From: 58-81 sp012729145
GTDB taxonomy: Bacteria; Synergistota; Synergistia; Synergistales; Thermovirgaceae
DNA: 64,000 nucleotides
Assembly (NCBI GenBank): GCA_040770625.1
Contig: JAXGIW010000001.1
Span: 558,001-622,000, forward strand
Direction: 5' to 3'
The position numbers were made by a program, and so were the translations under genes. A model generated the notes under the pieces. That model did no database searches and was not told the origin of the DNA. It worked only from the letters and a program-made list of their open reading frames with translations. How positions within the stretch are numbered: position 1 is the first letter of the stretch; every line of letters begins with the position of its first letter. Positions 16,493 through 24,425 of this stretch are shown in pieces.

Positions 16493-17728
16493 TTATGCCA
16501 GATGCTCCCAGGCGCACATCTCGCGTGCCTTGGCGCAGATCTCGTCGGCCTTCTTGTCAAAATCGGGGTCGATCTTGCCGGCGATAGCCTTGGCCATTTC
16601 GAGGGTGGAAACTGCCTTTTTCTCCCAGTCCTTGTCGCCCTTGTCATCGCGCCAGATGTCGTAGGTGAGGTACTTGCTCTCCACGAGCACGTCGCCGATG
16701 GCCTTCTCGAGCCTGGCGGCATGGTCATTGAGCCCCAGGTATTCGAGCATCATGACCGCCGTGATGAGCAGGCCGCAGGGGTTGATCTTGTACTGGTGTG
16801 CGTACTTCGGAACCGAACCGTGGCTCGGTTCGAAGAGAGCGGCCTCTTCGCCGATGTTGCCGCTGGGTGCGAATCCCATGCCGCCGACCAGCTGTGAAGC
16901 CTCGTCGGAGAGGATGTCGCCGAAGACGTTGGAGGTGACGATCACCTGGTAGTCCTGGGGGTTCTTGATAAGCCACATTGCGGTTGCGTCGGCGTTCTCT
17001 TCACGGGAATCGATATCCGGGTACTCCTTGGCGATCTCCAGGAAGCGCTCTTTCATCATGCCGTCGGTGGCCCTGATGACGTTGGCCTTGTTGCAGCATA
17101 CCACGCTCTTGAGGCCGTTGGCCTTGGCGTACTCAAAGGCTGCACGGATGATCCTGTCGCATCCTTCCTTGGAGTAGACCCTCCAGGATACCGCAACTTC
17201 CGACTTGTCCTTGAAGCGCTCCATGCCCGGATGCAGGTCGAACATCTCGCGGGGGAGCGGGCGCCACTCCACGGCCGAGTAAAGGTCCTCGGTGTTCTCG
17301 CGGAAGAGCTTGATATCGATCTTGGGGTCGCCCTTCAGGGGGCATTCGAGGCCGGGCATCAACTTTGCGGGGCGGAAGTTGATGAAGAGGTCGAAGATCT
17401 GGCGCATCTGGAGGATGGCCGACTTGAAGCCTTTCACTCCAGCCTTGGAGGTGATGGCGGCCATGAGGGTGGCGTCGGTGTTCCTGACCTTGTCGATGGT
17501 CTCCTGGGGTACGGTGTTCCTTCTCTTGTCACCCTCGGGGAACTCCTTGCAGGTCTTTTCCCACATGCACCAGCCCATGTCGGCGCGAACCCAGTCGATG
17601 GGCGCGTCAAGGGCCTGCATGACTATCATTGCGGCTTCCATAACGTCGAAGCCCGAATCATCCCCCGGAATATAGGCTACCTGGTATCTGTCCTTCTTCT
17701 CCTTGACTTGCATAACGTTCCTGGCCAT
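16493..17728 (-). CDS. Isocitrate dehydrogenase-family enzyme
   Basis: 411-residue member of the isocitrate/isopropylmalate dehydrogenase family. Substrate and catalytic blocks seen are LFRENTEDLYSAVEW (catalytic Tyr region), VVCCNKANVIRATDGMM (catalytic Lys), TSNVFGDILSDEASQL (metal Asp residues) and EPSHGSVPKYA (cofactor loop). It would oxidatively decarboxylate isocitrate to 2-oxoglutarate, or run in reverse. Homo-isocitrate or a related 2-hydroxyacid cannot be excluded. It lies between citDEF and the two hydratase pairs, all on the minus strand, which supports isocitrate. NAD versus NADP preference is not decided by what I can see. Confidence 0.85.
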   Translation of the reverse strand: MARNVMQVKEKKDRYQVAYIPGDDSGFDVMEAAMIVMQALDAPIDWVRADMGWCMWEKTCKEFPEGDKRRNTVPQETIDKVRNTDATLMAAITSKAGVKGFKSAILQMRQIFDLFINFRPAKLMPGLECPLKGDPKIDIKLFRENTEDLYSAVEWRPLPREMFDLHPGMERFKDKSEVAVSWRVYSKEGCDRIIRAAFEYAKANGLKSVVCCNKANVIRATDGMMKERFLEIAKEYPDIDSREENADATAMWLIKNPQDYQVIVTSNVFGDILSDEASQLVGGMGFAPSGNIGEEAALFEPSHGSVPKYAHQYKINPCGLLITAVMMLEYLGLNDHAARLEKAIGDVLVESKYLTYDIWRDDKGDKDWEKKAVSTLEMAKAIAGKIDPDFDKKADEICAKAREMCAWEHLA

Positions 17729-18098
17729 ATTATTGCCTCCTTGTTTTAAAAAGCGTAACTTGTAACTCGTTACTTGTTACTCGTGAATCGTGAACCGGGA
17801 GGGGCAAAGGCAGGGCCCCGTCCACCGTTAGCGCCCTTGATCCAGCCCCCTGCCTCTCAGATTTTGACTCTCCCACAAAAAGACCCGGGTTTTCCTCTCT
17901 CTTGCACCCCTCTGCGGCCCTCTGTGACCTCTGTGGTGAGATGGTTTGATTTTGGCTTTGGATCGTTCCCTCCCGTTCACCGTTAACCGTTTACGCACTT
18001 GATCCTGGAAGTCACGAGTCATGCGTTACGGTCTTGCAGCCTTGCTTTCCGTTATCCGAGTTACGAGTTACGCGTTACGAGTCACGCGTTACGGTCTT
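17729..18098. repeat. Heptamer and nonamer repeat gap
   Basis: No gene seen. GTAACTTGTAACTCGTTACT-type heptamers lie at about 17755-17798. A nonamer block, CTCTGCGGCCCTCTGTGACC, lies at 17909-17938. CGTTCACCGTTAACCGTTTA follows at 17975-17995. A regular CGAGTTACGAGTTACGCGTT array lies at about 18056-18092, next to the hydratase stop codon. Confidence 0.7.
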
Positions 18099-18590
18099 TT
18101 AAAGCCCCAGACTCTTCTTCACGTGGGGGATCAGCCCCCCGTCCTCGATCAGACCCTTCACGAAATCCGGGTAGGGCGGGAACTTGAAGGTCCCTTTGGG
18201 TGTCACGATCTCGCTCCTGTCAAAATCGATGGTGACTTCCTGACCCTTCTCAAGCGCGTCCACCGCTTCCGGGCTTACCACGATGGGCAGCCCTTCGTTG
18301 AGGGCGTTGCGGTAGTAGATCCTGGCGAAACCCTTTGCTATGATCGCGCCGATGCCCCTTACCTTGAGGCATGTGACGGCCTGCTCACGGGAAGAGCCGC
18401 AGCCCCAGTTCTTTCCACCAACGATGATGTCCCCCGCCTGTGCGTTCCTGGTGAACTCGGGGTCGAGATCCTCGAGGGCGTACTTGCCCATCTCGGCGCG
18501 GTCAGAGACGGTGTAGGTGTACTTGCCCGGGAAAATGACGTCGGTGTTGACGTCGTCCCCGTATTTCCAGACCTTTCCGGTGATCTTCAT
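18099..18590 (-). CDS. Aconitase/isopropylmalate-type hydratase, small subunit 1
   Basis: 163-residue swivel-domain subunit of the LeuD/HacB class. The start GDDVNTDVIFPGKYTY, the GGKNWGCGSSREQAV substrate-loop motif and AKGFARIYYRNALNEGLP are the family hallmarks. It pairs with the large subunit that ends 4 bp upstream. Isomerases of this class interconvert citrate-isocitrate, isopropylmalates, (homo)aconitates or dimethylmalate. No leuA or leuB is nearby but IDH and citrate lyase are, so an aconitase-like role is the best inference. It is the last gene of the hydratase block. Confidence 0.88.
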   Translation of the reverse strand: MKITGKVWKYGDDVNTDVIFPGKYTYTVSDRAEMGKYALEDLDPEFTRNAQAGDIIVGGKNWGCGSSREQAVTCLKVRGIGAIIAKGFARIYYRNALNEGLPIVVSPEAVDALEKGQEVTIDFDRSEIVTPKGTFKFPPYPDFVKGLIEDGGLIPHVKKSLGL

Positions 18591-18594
18591 GGTC

Positions 18595-19851
18595 CTAAAG
18601 CACCTCCCTGGGATCGGAGATCTCGCCCTTGAGAGCGGAGGCAGCGACTGTCATCGGGCTGGCAAGGTAGATGTTGCTCTCCTTGTTGCCCATACGTCCC
18701 TTGAAGTTCCTGTTGGCTGTCGAAATGCATGTCTCGCCCGGCGCCAGGATCCCTTCGTGGTTGCCCATGCAGGGGCCGCAGCCCGGGTTGGTGATGACGC
18801 ACCCGGCGTCCAGGAAGACATCGATAAGCCCTTCCTTCATGGCCTGGCGGAAGACCGACCATGAAGCGGGAATAACGATCGTCCTTACCGCAACTTCCTT
18901 GTCCTTCAGGATATCCGCGGCAAGCCGCAGGTCCTCGATGCGGGCGTTGGTGCAGCTTCCCAGGAACGCCTGGTGAACGGGTGTGCCTTTCACTTCCCCG
19001 ATGGGGGCATAGTTGTCGACGGTATGGGGTTTGGCAACACATGGCTCGATGTCGCCCAGGTCGTAGTTGAGCTCCTGTGCGTATACGGCGTCTTCGTCGG
19101 CCCACATGGCCTCCCATTCGTCCGTCTTGGCGATGGGTTTGATGAAATCCAGGACCTTCTGGTCAGGGGGGCATACGGCGTTCTTCGCGCCGATCTCGAT
19201 CCCCATGTTGCAGAGGGTCATCCTCTCCGCCAGGGACATTTCCTCGATGGCCGGGCCGTGGAACTCGATGGACATGTAGTCAGCGCCGTCGGCCTTTATA
19301 TCGCCAGCGATCTTGAGTATCAGGTCCTTGGCGGATACTCCTTTGTTGAACTTGCCCTTGACGGTGATCTTCATCGACTCCGGGACGCGGAACCATATCT
19401 GACCCGTAGCCCAGGTGGCTGCCATCTCGCTTCGGCCTATACCCGTGGAGAAAGCTCCGAAGGCGCCGTAGGTGCAGGTGTGGCTGTCGCTTCCCACCAT
19501 GACCAGACCGGGCAGTGCAAAGCCCTCTTCGCACATGATCTGGTGGCAGACGCCGCCCTTGCTTGTGACATCGTAGAAGTACCTGATGCCCTGTTCCTTG
19601 ACCACTTCCCGGATCTGCTTGTGGTTCTCCGCGTGCTTGTCTGTTGGTGCCGGAATGGCGTGGTCAAGGATGAACACCAGGTGATCAGGTTTCCATACCT
19701 TGTCAACGCCGATCTTCTTGAAGGTTCCCCAGATCGGTGCCGCGTTGTCGTGGCTCATGCAGAAGTGAGGTTCGACTATCACGACCTGCCCGGCCGAAAC
19801 GGATTCCCCAGCTGCCTTGCCAAGAACCTTTTCAGCGAATGTCTTTCCCAT
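18595..19851 (-). CDS. Aconitase/isopropylmalate-type hydratase, large subunit 1
   Basis: 418-residue [4Fe-4S] subunit of the LeuC/HacA type. Cluster cysteines are in LGSCTNARIEDL and NPGCGPCMGNHEG. The DHAIPAPT, GSDSHTCTYGA and FGTGIG-like FSTGIGRSEMAATWATG blocks are also present. It would dehydrate and rehydrate a 2- or 3-hydroxy tricarboxylate. It is paralogous to the second pair immediately upstream, but the two large subunits differ throughout, so this is not a recent duplication. The start ATG has a GGGAGAGG-type ribosome site. Confidence 0.9.
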   Translation of the reverse strand: MGKTFAEKVLGKAAGESVSAGQVVIVEPHFCMSHDNAAPIWGTFKKIGVDKVWKPDHLVFILDHAIPAPTDKHAENHKQIREVVKEQGIRYFYDVTSKGGVCHQIMCEEGFALPGLVMVGSDSHTCTYGAFGAFSTGIGRSEMAATWATGQIWFRVPESMKITVKGKFNKGVSAKDLILKIAGDIKADGADYMSIEFHGPAIEEMSLAERMTLCNMGIEIGAKNAVCPPDQKVLDFIKPIAKTDEWEAMWADEDAVYAQELNYDLGDIEPCVAKPHTVDNYAPIGEVKGTPVHQAFLGSCTNARIEDLRLAADILKDKEVAVRTIVIPASWSVFRQAMKEGLIDVFLDAGCVITNPGCGPCMGNHEGILAPGETCISTANRNFKGRMGNKESNIYLASPMTVAASALKGEISDPREVL

Positions 19852-19866
19852 GCCGACCTCTCCCTC

Positions 19867-20394
19867 CTACTTGCTGGCGGCCTTTTCCTTGAGGTACTCG
19901 ATGAGGCCGCCGGCCTTCATGATGTCCATCTCAAGGTCCGCCACAGCGTCGCCGTGAAAGGAGTTGCCGTTGGTGAGATCCCTGATCTCGCCCTTCTCCA
20001 GGTCGACCTCGAGATCGTCGCCGTCCTTGATCTTCCCATCCTTGATCGCCTGGCTGAGCCCCTTGACGAATAGGACCGGGTATCCGTTGTTGATGGCGTT
20101 GCGGTAGTAGATCCGCGAGAAGGATTCGGCCAGGATCACCGGTACTCCGGCGTACTTGAGGCAGTAGACGGCGTGCTCGCGGGATGAACCGCATCCGAAG
20201 TTTGTCCCGGCGACGACAAAATCGCCTTCCTTGACTTCTTTTGCGAAATTCTCCTTGCCGGGCAGGTACTCGAAGGAGTACTGCGGCATTTTCCTGGGAT
20301 CTGTCTCGGCCAGGTACTTGTTGTGGTAGATGAGGTCGGTGTCGATGTCATCACCAAAGACCCAGGCCTTTCCGCGAAGGACTTTATTTTCCAT
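19867..20394 (-). CDS. Aconitase/isopropylmalate-type hydratase, small subunit 2
   Basis: 175-residue LeuD-class subunit. It has FGDDIDTDLIYHNKYLAETD at the N-terminus, then the GTNFGCGSSREHAV loop and AESFSRIYYRNAINNGYP. It differs from small subunit 1 in the substrate-loop residues (YLAETD against YTYTVSD, TNFGCG against KNWGCG). In this family that region sets specificity, so the two pairs probably act on different substrates or successive steps. It lies 14 bp after its large subunit. Confidence 0.88.
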   Translation of the reverse strand: MENKVLRGKAWVFGDDIDTDLIYHNKYLAETDPRKMPQYSFEYLPGKENFAKEVKEGDFVVAGTNFGCGSSREHAVYCLKYAGVPVILAESFSRIYYRNAINNGYPVLFVKGLSQAIKDGKIKDGDDLEVDLEKGEIRDLTNGNSFHGDAVADLEMDIMKAGGLIEYLKEKAASK

Positions 20395-20408
20395 CAGTCG
20401 TCCCCTCC

Positions 20409-21689
20409 CTATCCGAGGATATCCCTGGGATCAGTTATCTTTCCGCGAATGGCCGTGGCCATTGCGGTCATCGGGCTTGCCAGGTAAGTATGGCTTCCCT
20501 TGCCAACCTTGCCGATAAAGTTCCTGTTGGTGGTCGACATGCCCACGTCGCCGCTCGGGAGAGCCCCGTAGTGCTCGGCGGTGCATAGCGCGCAGGTCGG
20601 GTTGGTAAAGATGACCCCGGCCTCGAGGAACTTCTGGATGTAGCCGGCCTCGGCGCACTGAAGCATTACTTCCCGGGTAGCCGGGGTAATGATGGCGCGC
20701 ATTCCGGGAGCCACTTTGGATTTTGAAGCCTTGAGGACTTCGAATGCTGCCGAGATGTCCTCGAAACGGCCGTTGGAGCAGGAGCCGATGTGCACCTGGT
20801 CAACGTGCTCGCCGGCGACCTCGCGGACCTTCTTGACGTTGTCCGGCGCGTCTGGGCAGGATGTCATGGGTTCAAGGTTGTCCACGTTGAACTCCAGCTC
20901 CTGGCAGTAGACGGCGTCCGGGTCTGCTGAAAGGCTCTTGACCCTGTCCACGACCTCCTTGCCGGCCCTCTCAACCAGCCAGTCGAGGACCTTGCCGTTG
21001 GGCATTATGAGCCCTATCTTGCCACTCATTTCGGTGACCATGGAGCAGAGGGTTATCCTGTCCGAAAGGGACGACCTCTCGATTGTGTCGCCGTAGAACT
21101 CGGTGGACAGGAAGAACATTCCGTCGGCGCCGAGAGTCCCCACGATGTGCGTCAGCAGGTCGCGCATGCAGACGCCCTTTGCGAACTTGCCGTTGACGGT
21201 GATCTTCATCGTCTCGGGCACGCGGAACCAGTTGGTCCCCTCGAACCACGATGCCACGATGTCGGTATTCCCAACGCCGGTGGCGAAGGCGCCCACCGCC
21301 CCGAGGAGGTTCATGTGGCTGTCTGTCCCGAGGATGACGTCGCCGGGTTTTACAAGGCCGTTCTCAAGAAGAACATGCTGTCCGATACCCCAGTCCACGT
21401 CGAAGACCTTCTTGATGCCCTGCTTCTTTGCGAACTCCCGGATGATCTTCTGGTTTGTCGAGACCTTCTCCGAATGGGATGGAGCCTGAAGGTCGAAGGT
21501 GAAGGCCACCTTGTCGGGATCCCATACCTTGCCCTTCTTGTCGGTGACTTCTTCGAACTGCAGAACGCAGTTGGCGCCGCCGAAGTCGCGGGCCGTCGAG
21601 AGGTCGATATTGCACCAGACCCTCTCTCCGACCTTGACCTCCTTGCCGGCTGCCCGCCGGATGATCTTCTCGATCATCGTTTTGCCCAT
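20409..21689 (-). CDS. Aconitase/isopropylmalate-type hydratase, large subunit 2
   Basis: 426-residue LeuC/HacA-class Fe-S hydratase subunit. Cluster ligands are in IGSCSNGRFEDI and NPTCALCTAEHYG. The GTDSHMNLLGAVGAFATGVG block and the N-terminal GKTMIEKIIRRAAGKEVKVG are typical. The third-cysteine region reads TCALC where pair 1 has GCGPC, another difference between the paralogues. It is the first hydratase gene downstream of the HD-domain protein. An Fe-S enzyme like this would be oxygen-sensitive, in keeping with an anaerobe. Confidence 0.9.
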   Translation of the reverse strand: MGKTMIEKIIRRAAGKEVKVGERVWCNIDLSTARDFGGANCVLQFEEVTDKKGKVWDPDKVAFTFDLQAPSHSEKVSTNQKIIREFAKKQGIKKVFDVDWGIGQHVLLENGLVKPGDVILGTDSHMNLLGAVGAFATGVGNTDIVASWFEGTNWFRVPETMKITVNGKFAKGVCMRDLLTHIVGTLGADGMFFLSTEFYGDTIERSSLSDRITLCSMVTEMSGKIGLIMPNGKVLDWLVERAGKEVVDRVKSLSADPDAVYCQELEFNVDNLEPMTSCPDAPDNVKKVREVAGEHVDQVHIGSCSNGRFEDISAAFEVLKASKSKVAPGMRAIITPATREVMLQCAEAGYIQKFLEAGVIFTNPTCALCTAEHYGALPSGDVGMSTTNRNFIGKVGKGSHTYLASPMTAMATAIRGKITDPRDILG

Positions 21690-21722
21690 GGGTCACGCAC
21701 CTCCTGTTTTGGATCGTTCCTG

Positions 21723-22277
21723 CTAGAGAAGCCCGAGGAACGACTTGATGGTCTCGAAGTTGATGAAATCACACTTGTTGATGACCACTGCCTCCGGGCA
21801 GCGATACCCGCCGTCGCCCTCCTTGGCGTGAACGGCTATGCAGTGACAGATCCTCGAGGGTATGCCGTTACGCATGGCCAGGCCGACACCGGAGAAGGGG
21901 TGGCGCAGATCCTTGCCCATCTGGGACTTCACTGCCTTGCCGTCCTTCTTTTCGTACTCCACCAGTTTGCCAACGTCATGGAGGATCGCGCCGGCGATAA
22001 GTGTGTCATGGTCAAGCTCGAACCCGCCGTTGTCCTTGTAGAGGGGGTTGTACTCCTCGTAGATAACCTTTGCCATTCTCGTCACGCCCCTGTTGTGGAC
22101 GTTGAGAGAGGCTGGGCAGTCGGGGATGAGCAGTGTGAAGGGGATCTTGTCCATATCTTCCGGCTCCCATCCGCCGGTCTTGAGCGCATCCTCGATGGTT
22201 GCTACGACCTTTTCCCTGAGCTCCTTGTCCTGGATCCAGTCGATCTCGGGGATCATCTTCACGATCCTGTCTCTCAT
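21723..22277 (-). CDS. HD-domain phosphohydrolase-like protein
   Basis: About 184 residues. It carries the metal-binding HD pattern: His in NVHNRGVTRMAK, HDVGK, HPFSGVGLA and HCIAVHAKEG. These proteins hydrolyse nucleotides or other phosphoesters, but the substrate of this subgroup is unknown to me. ATG 22277 is preceded by GGAGGG at the correct distance; an in-frame TTG 15 bp upstream overlaps that ribosome site and is unlikely. It lies between the GntR regulator and the hydratase block on the same strand, with gaps of about 30-45 bp, so it is probably in that operon. Confidence 0.82.
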   Translation of the reverse strand: MRDRIVKMIPEIDWIQDKELREKVVATIEDALKTGGWEPEDMDKIPFTLLIPDCPASLNVHNRGVTRMAKVIYEEYNPLYKDNGGFELDHDTLIAGAILHDVGKLVEYEKKDGKAVKSQMGKDLRHPFSGVGLAMRNGIPSRICHCIAVHAKEGDGGYRCPEAVVINKCDFINFETIKSFLGLL

Positions 22278-22323
22278 GTTCCATCCCTCCAATGGTTTTT
22301 GAGACTCAAGCGCCTCTATCTAT

Positions 22324-23022
22324 TTACTTGACCTCAAGGGCCAGCCCTTCCTGTAAAGTCCTGTAGATCCTCTCTATGTGCCCCGCCGAAAGCGATTGGG
22401 CCCTTGCCACGTCATGATCGATGATAGCCTCGTAAATGGTCTGGTGTTCATTGAAGAAGGCCTCCTTGTCTGCAAGCAGGGAGTAGATCCTTTCGTGGGT
22501 GGCCATGATCAGGTTGAAGGTCATCTTCACTATATTGATGAACACGAAATTGTGGGTAGCCTCTGCCAGCATCAGGTGGAAATCGAAATCGTCCTGGGAT
22601 CTCTTTTCGATGTGCTCCAGGTTTTTCTCGGTCCTGGAGAGAACCTTGCGCAGCTTCATCAGGTCCGAAGGCATGGCATGCATCGCCGCCGCTCCGGCAA
22701 TTGCCGGGTCCAGGGCTCTCCGGGCCTCCATAAGCTCCAGCACGGCCTCGTCCTCCAGCGGCATGTTCCTGGAATCGGCCGTCTCTCCCCGGGGTTTTCG
22801 GACAAAACGCCCCTTGCCAGGGACGCTGTCGATAAGCCCCAGCAGCTCCATGACCCTGAAGGCCTCTCTCAGGGAGCTTCTGCTCACACCCATCTCCGAC
22901 ATGAGCTGCCGCTCCGGGGGGAGCGGGTCTCCCGGCAGCAGTTCGCCCGATGCGATCAGCTCCTTTAGCTCGTTGACCACCTGTTCGTATATCCTTGTGT
23001 GGCGAAGTCTTTTTTCGATCAT
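22324..23022 (-). CDS. GntR-family (FadR subfamily) transcriptional regulator
   Basis: 232 residues. The N-terminal winged helix has GDPLPPERQLMSEMGVSRSSLREAFRVMELLGLI and G(K)GRFV, the canonical GntR DNA-binding segment. An all-helical FCD ligand domain starts near residue 90, with the Asp/His metal-ligand positions typical of carboxylate-sensing members (DFDFHLMLAEATHN). It heads the minus-strand block of HD protein and hydratases and is divergent from the betaine transporter. A role in controlling one or both, in response to an organic acid, is plausible but inferred. Confidence 0.88.
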   Translation of the reverse strand: MIEKRLRHTRIYEQVVNELKELIASGELLPGDPLPPERQLMSEMGVSRSSLREAFRVMELLGLIDSVPGKGRFVRKPRGETADSRNMPLEDEAVLELMEARRALDPAIAGAAAMHAMPSDLMKLRKVLSRTEKNLEHIEKRSQDDFDFHLMLAEATHNFVFINIVKMTFNLIMATHERIYSLLADKEAFFNEHQTIYEAIIDHDVARAQSLSAGHIERIYRTLQEGLALEVK

Positions 23023-23142
23023 ATCTTCCCTCCTCGGTGGACCACCCAGTACACTTTATATACCAGGTAGACCCTTTGTGCAAGTGTTCGCAATAAGACT
23101 AAATGTTCAGGCAATTTGAAACTTTATTTTGCATACAAACGT

Positions 23143-23171
23143 TTGACAACTTCCCCGGATTCAACTAACAT
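23143..23171 (+). promoter_or_regulatory. Sigma70-like promoter of the ABC importer operon
   Basis: TTGACA at 23143-23148, 17-bp spacer, TAACAT at 23166-23171. The predicted transcript has a leader of about 230 nt before ATG 23409. Confidence 0.6.
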
Positions 23172-23208
23172 AACCTGGTCCGGGGGGTATAGGTACCGGC
23201 TATTCAAT

Positions 23209-23237
23209 GTGAAATGTTGTGTCGGACAACATTTCAC
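23209..23237. promoter_or_regulatory. Perfect 12-bp inverted repeat in the importer leader
   Basis: GTGAAATGTTGT, 5-nt spacer GTCGG, then ACAACATTTCAC. It lies about 40 bp downstream of the -10 box. It could be an operator for the divergent GntR regulator or an mRNA hairpin. The remainder of the 386-bp gap (23023-23408) holds two shorter hairpins, around 23296-23311 and 23323-23340, and the RBS AAAGGAGGG. Confidence 0.65.
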
Positions 23238-23408
23238 AACTCTTCCCAAGCATCATTCTGTCGTTTTTCAAGTGGAGTTCCTGTCTTCTGTTCTCCGCGA
23301 GTCCCGCGGAAACGGTACCTTTGACGACCCTCGTGGGGTCGGAACAATTCGAGGATTTCCCCCCATCTTCTGTTTCTGCATGTGTAAATCCAAAGGAGGG
23401 ATTTTGTC

Positions 23409-24419
23409 ATGAAAGCAGGACGAAAAACTTTTCTGATCCTTGCCCTTGCCCTTGTGGTGGGGCTGACCTCGATCCCCGCCGCATCAGCAGCCGGGAATGT
23501 AGTCATGGTCGATTTCAGCTGGAGCAGTGTCCAGATGCATAACCGGGTTGCCGGTTTCATCCTGGAACATGGTTACGGCTTCTCGCCGGATTACATGTTC
23601 GCTGAATCCGTTCCAGGGCTCACAGGCCTTCAGCAGGGCGACATCGATGTAGCCATGGAGATGTGGATAGACAACGTTCTCGAGTGGTACACCGATGCCG
23701 TTGAGGAAAACAAACAGGTTCTTGACCTTGGGTCGGTTTTCCCTGATGCCCCTCAGGGATGGTATGTACCCACCTACATGATCAAGGGTGACAAGGAACG
23801 CGGTATCGAGCCCATGGCCCCGAACCTGAAGTCGGTCTTTGACCTTCCCCAGTACTGGGAGCTCTTCAAGGATCGCGAGACCCCAGACAAGGGGCGGTTC
23901 TACAACGCTATCCCCGGATGGGTCGTACACGACATCAACCTGAAGAAACTGGAGGCTTACAACCTCACCGAAACATTCATCAACTTCGATCCGGGTTCCC
24001 AGACAGCGCTTATGACTGCCATAGTCTCTGCCTATGAGAAGGGCGAACCTGTCCTTGCCTACTACTGGGAGCCGGAGTGGATCATGGGCATGCTGGACAT
24101 GACCCTGCTGGAGGAACCCGAATACGACGAAAAGCTCTGGAACGAGGAGAACAAGTTCGCATGCGCTTTCCCCGCAGCCAGGGTCCATGTTGGGATCAAC
24201 GCCGAATTTGCCAAAAAGAACCCAGAGATCCTTGCTTTCCTCGAAAAATACGAGACCACCCTTGCCCAGAACAACCAAGCCCTTGCCTACATGCAGCAGG
24301 AGGAAGCCACTGTCGAGGAAGCGGCTATCTGGTTCCTCAAAAACTACAAGGAAGTCTGGAAGGCATGGCTCCCCGGTGATGTGGCCGGGAAAGTCGAGGC
24401 AGCCCTTGCAGGCAAGTAG
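23409..24419 (+). CDS. Glycine betaine/proline-type ABC substrate-binding protein
   Basis: 336 residues of the OpuAC/ProX family. A signal peptide (about residues 1-27; ALALVVGLTSIPAASAAG) exports it to the periplasm. The mature part starts VVMVDFSWSSVQMHNRVA, and aromatic residues likely to build a quaternary-amine cage are frequent (VAMEMWIDNV, PGWVVHD, YYWEPEWIMGM). It would deliver betaine, proline or a related compatible solute or methylamine to the permease. First gene of a three-gene operon; the ATPase gene follows after 6 bp. Solute identity is not fixed by sequence. Confidence 0.88.
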   Translation: MKAGRKTFLILALALVVGLTSIPAASAAGNVVMVDFSWSSVQMHNRVAGFILEHGYGFSPDYMFAESVPGLTGLQQGDIDVAMEMWIDNVLEWYTDAVEENKQVLDLGSVFPDAPQGWYVPTYMIKGDKERGIEPMAPNLKSVFDLPQYWELFKDRETPDKGRFYNAIPGWVVHDINLKKLEAYNLTETFINFDPGSQTALMTAIVSAYEKGEPVLAYYWEPEWIMGMLDMTLLEEPEYDEKLWNEENKFACAFPAARVHVGINAEFAKKNPEILAFLEKYETTLAQNNQALAYMQQEEATVEEAAIWFLKNYKEVWKAWLPGDVAGKVEAALAGK

Positions 24420-24425
24420 ACGCCC

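Noticed and set aside
16464..18092. Regular short repeats that could suggest a CRISPR array
   Set aside because: Units are 7-9 bp with no spacer structure, and no cas genes are present anywhere in the window.
18973..20073. Long plus-strand open frame (over 360 codons) antisense to the hydratase genes
   Set aside because: It is the mirror frame of strongly coding LeuC/LeuD-type sequence; no ribosome site, and its product resembles no family.
18099..21689. Leucine biosynthesis cluster
   Set aside because: No leuA or leuB-type neighbours; the adjoining genes are citrate lyase and an isocitrate dehydrogenase-family enzyme, so the leucine label is not justified by context.
21147..22331. Long plus-strand frame of nearly 400 codons antisense to hydratase 2 and the HD gene
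   Set aside because: Caused by GC-rich codon use on the minus strand; the sense genes have intact family motifs.
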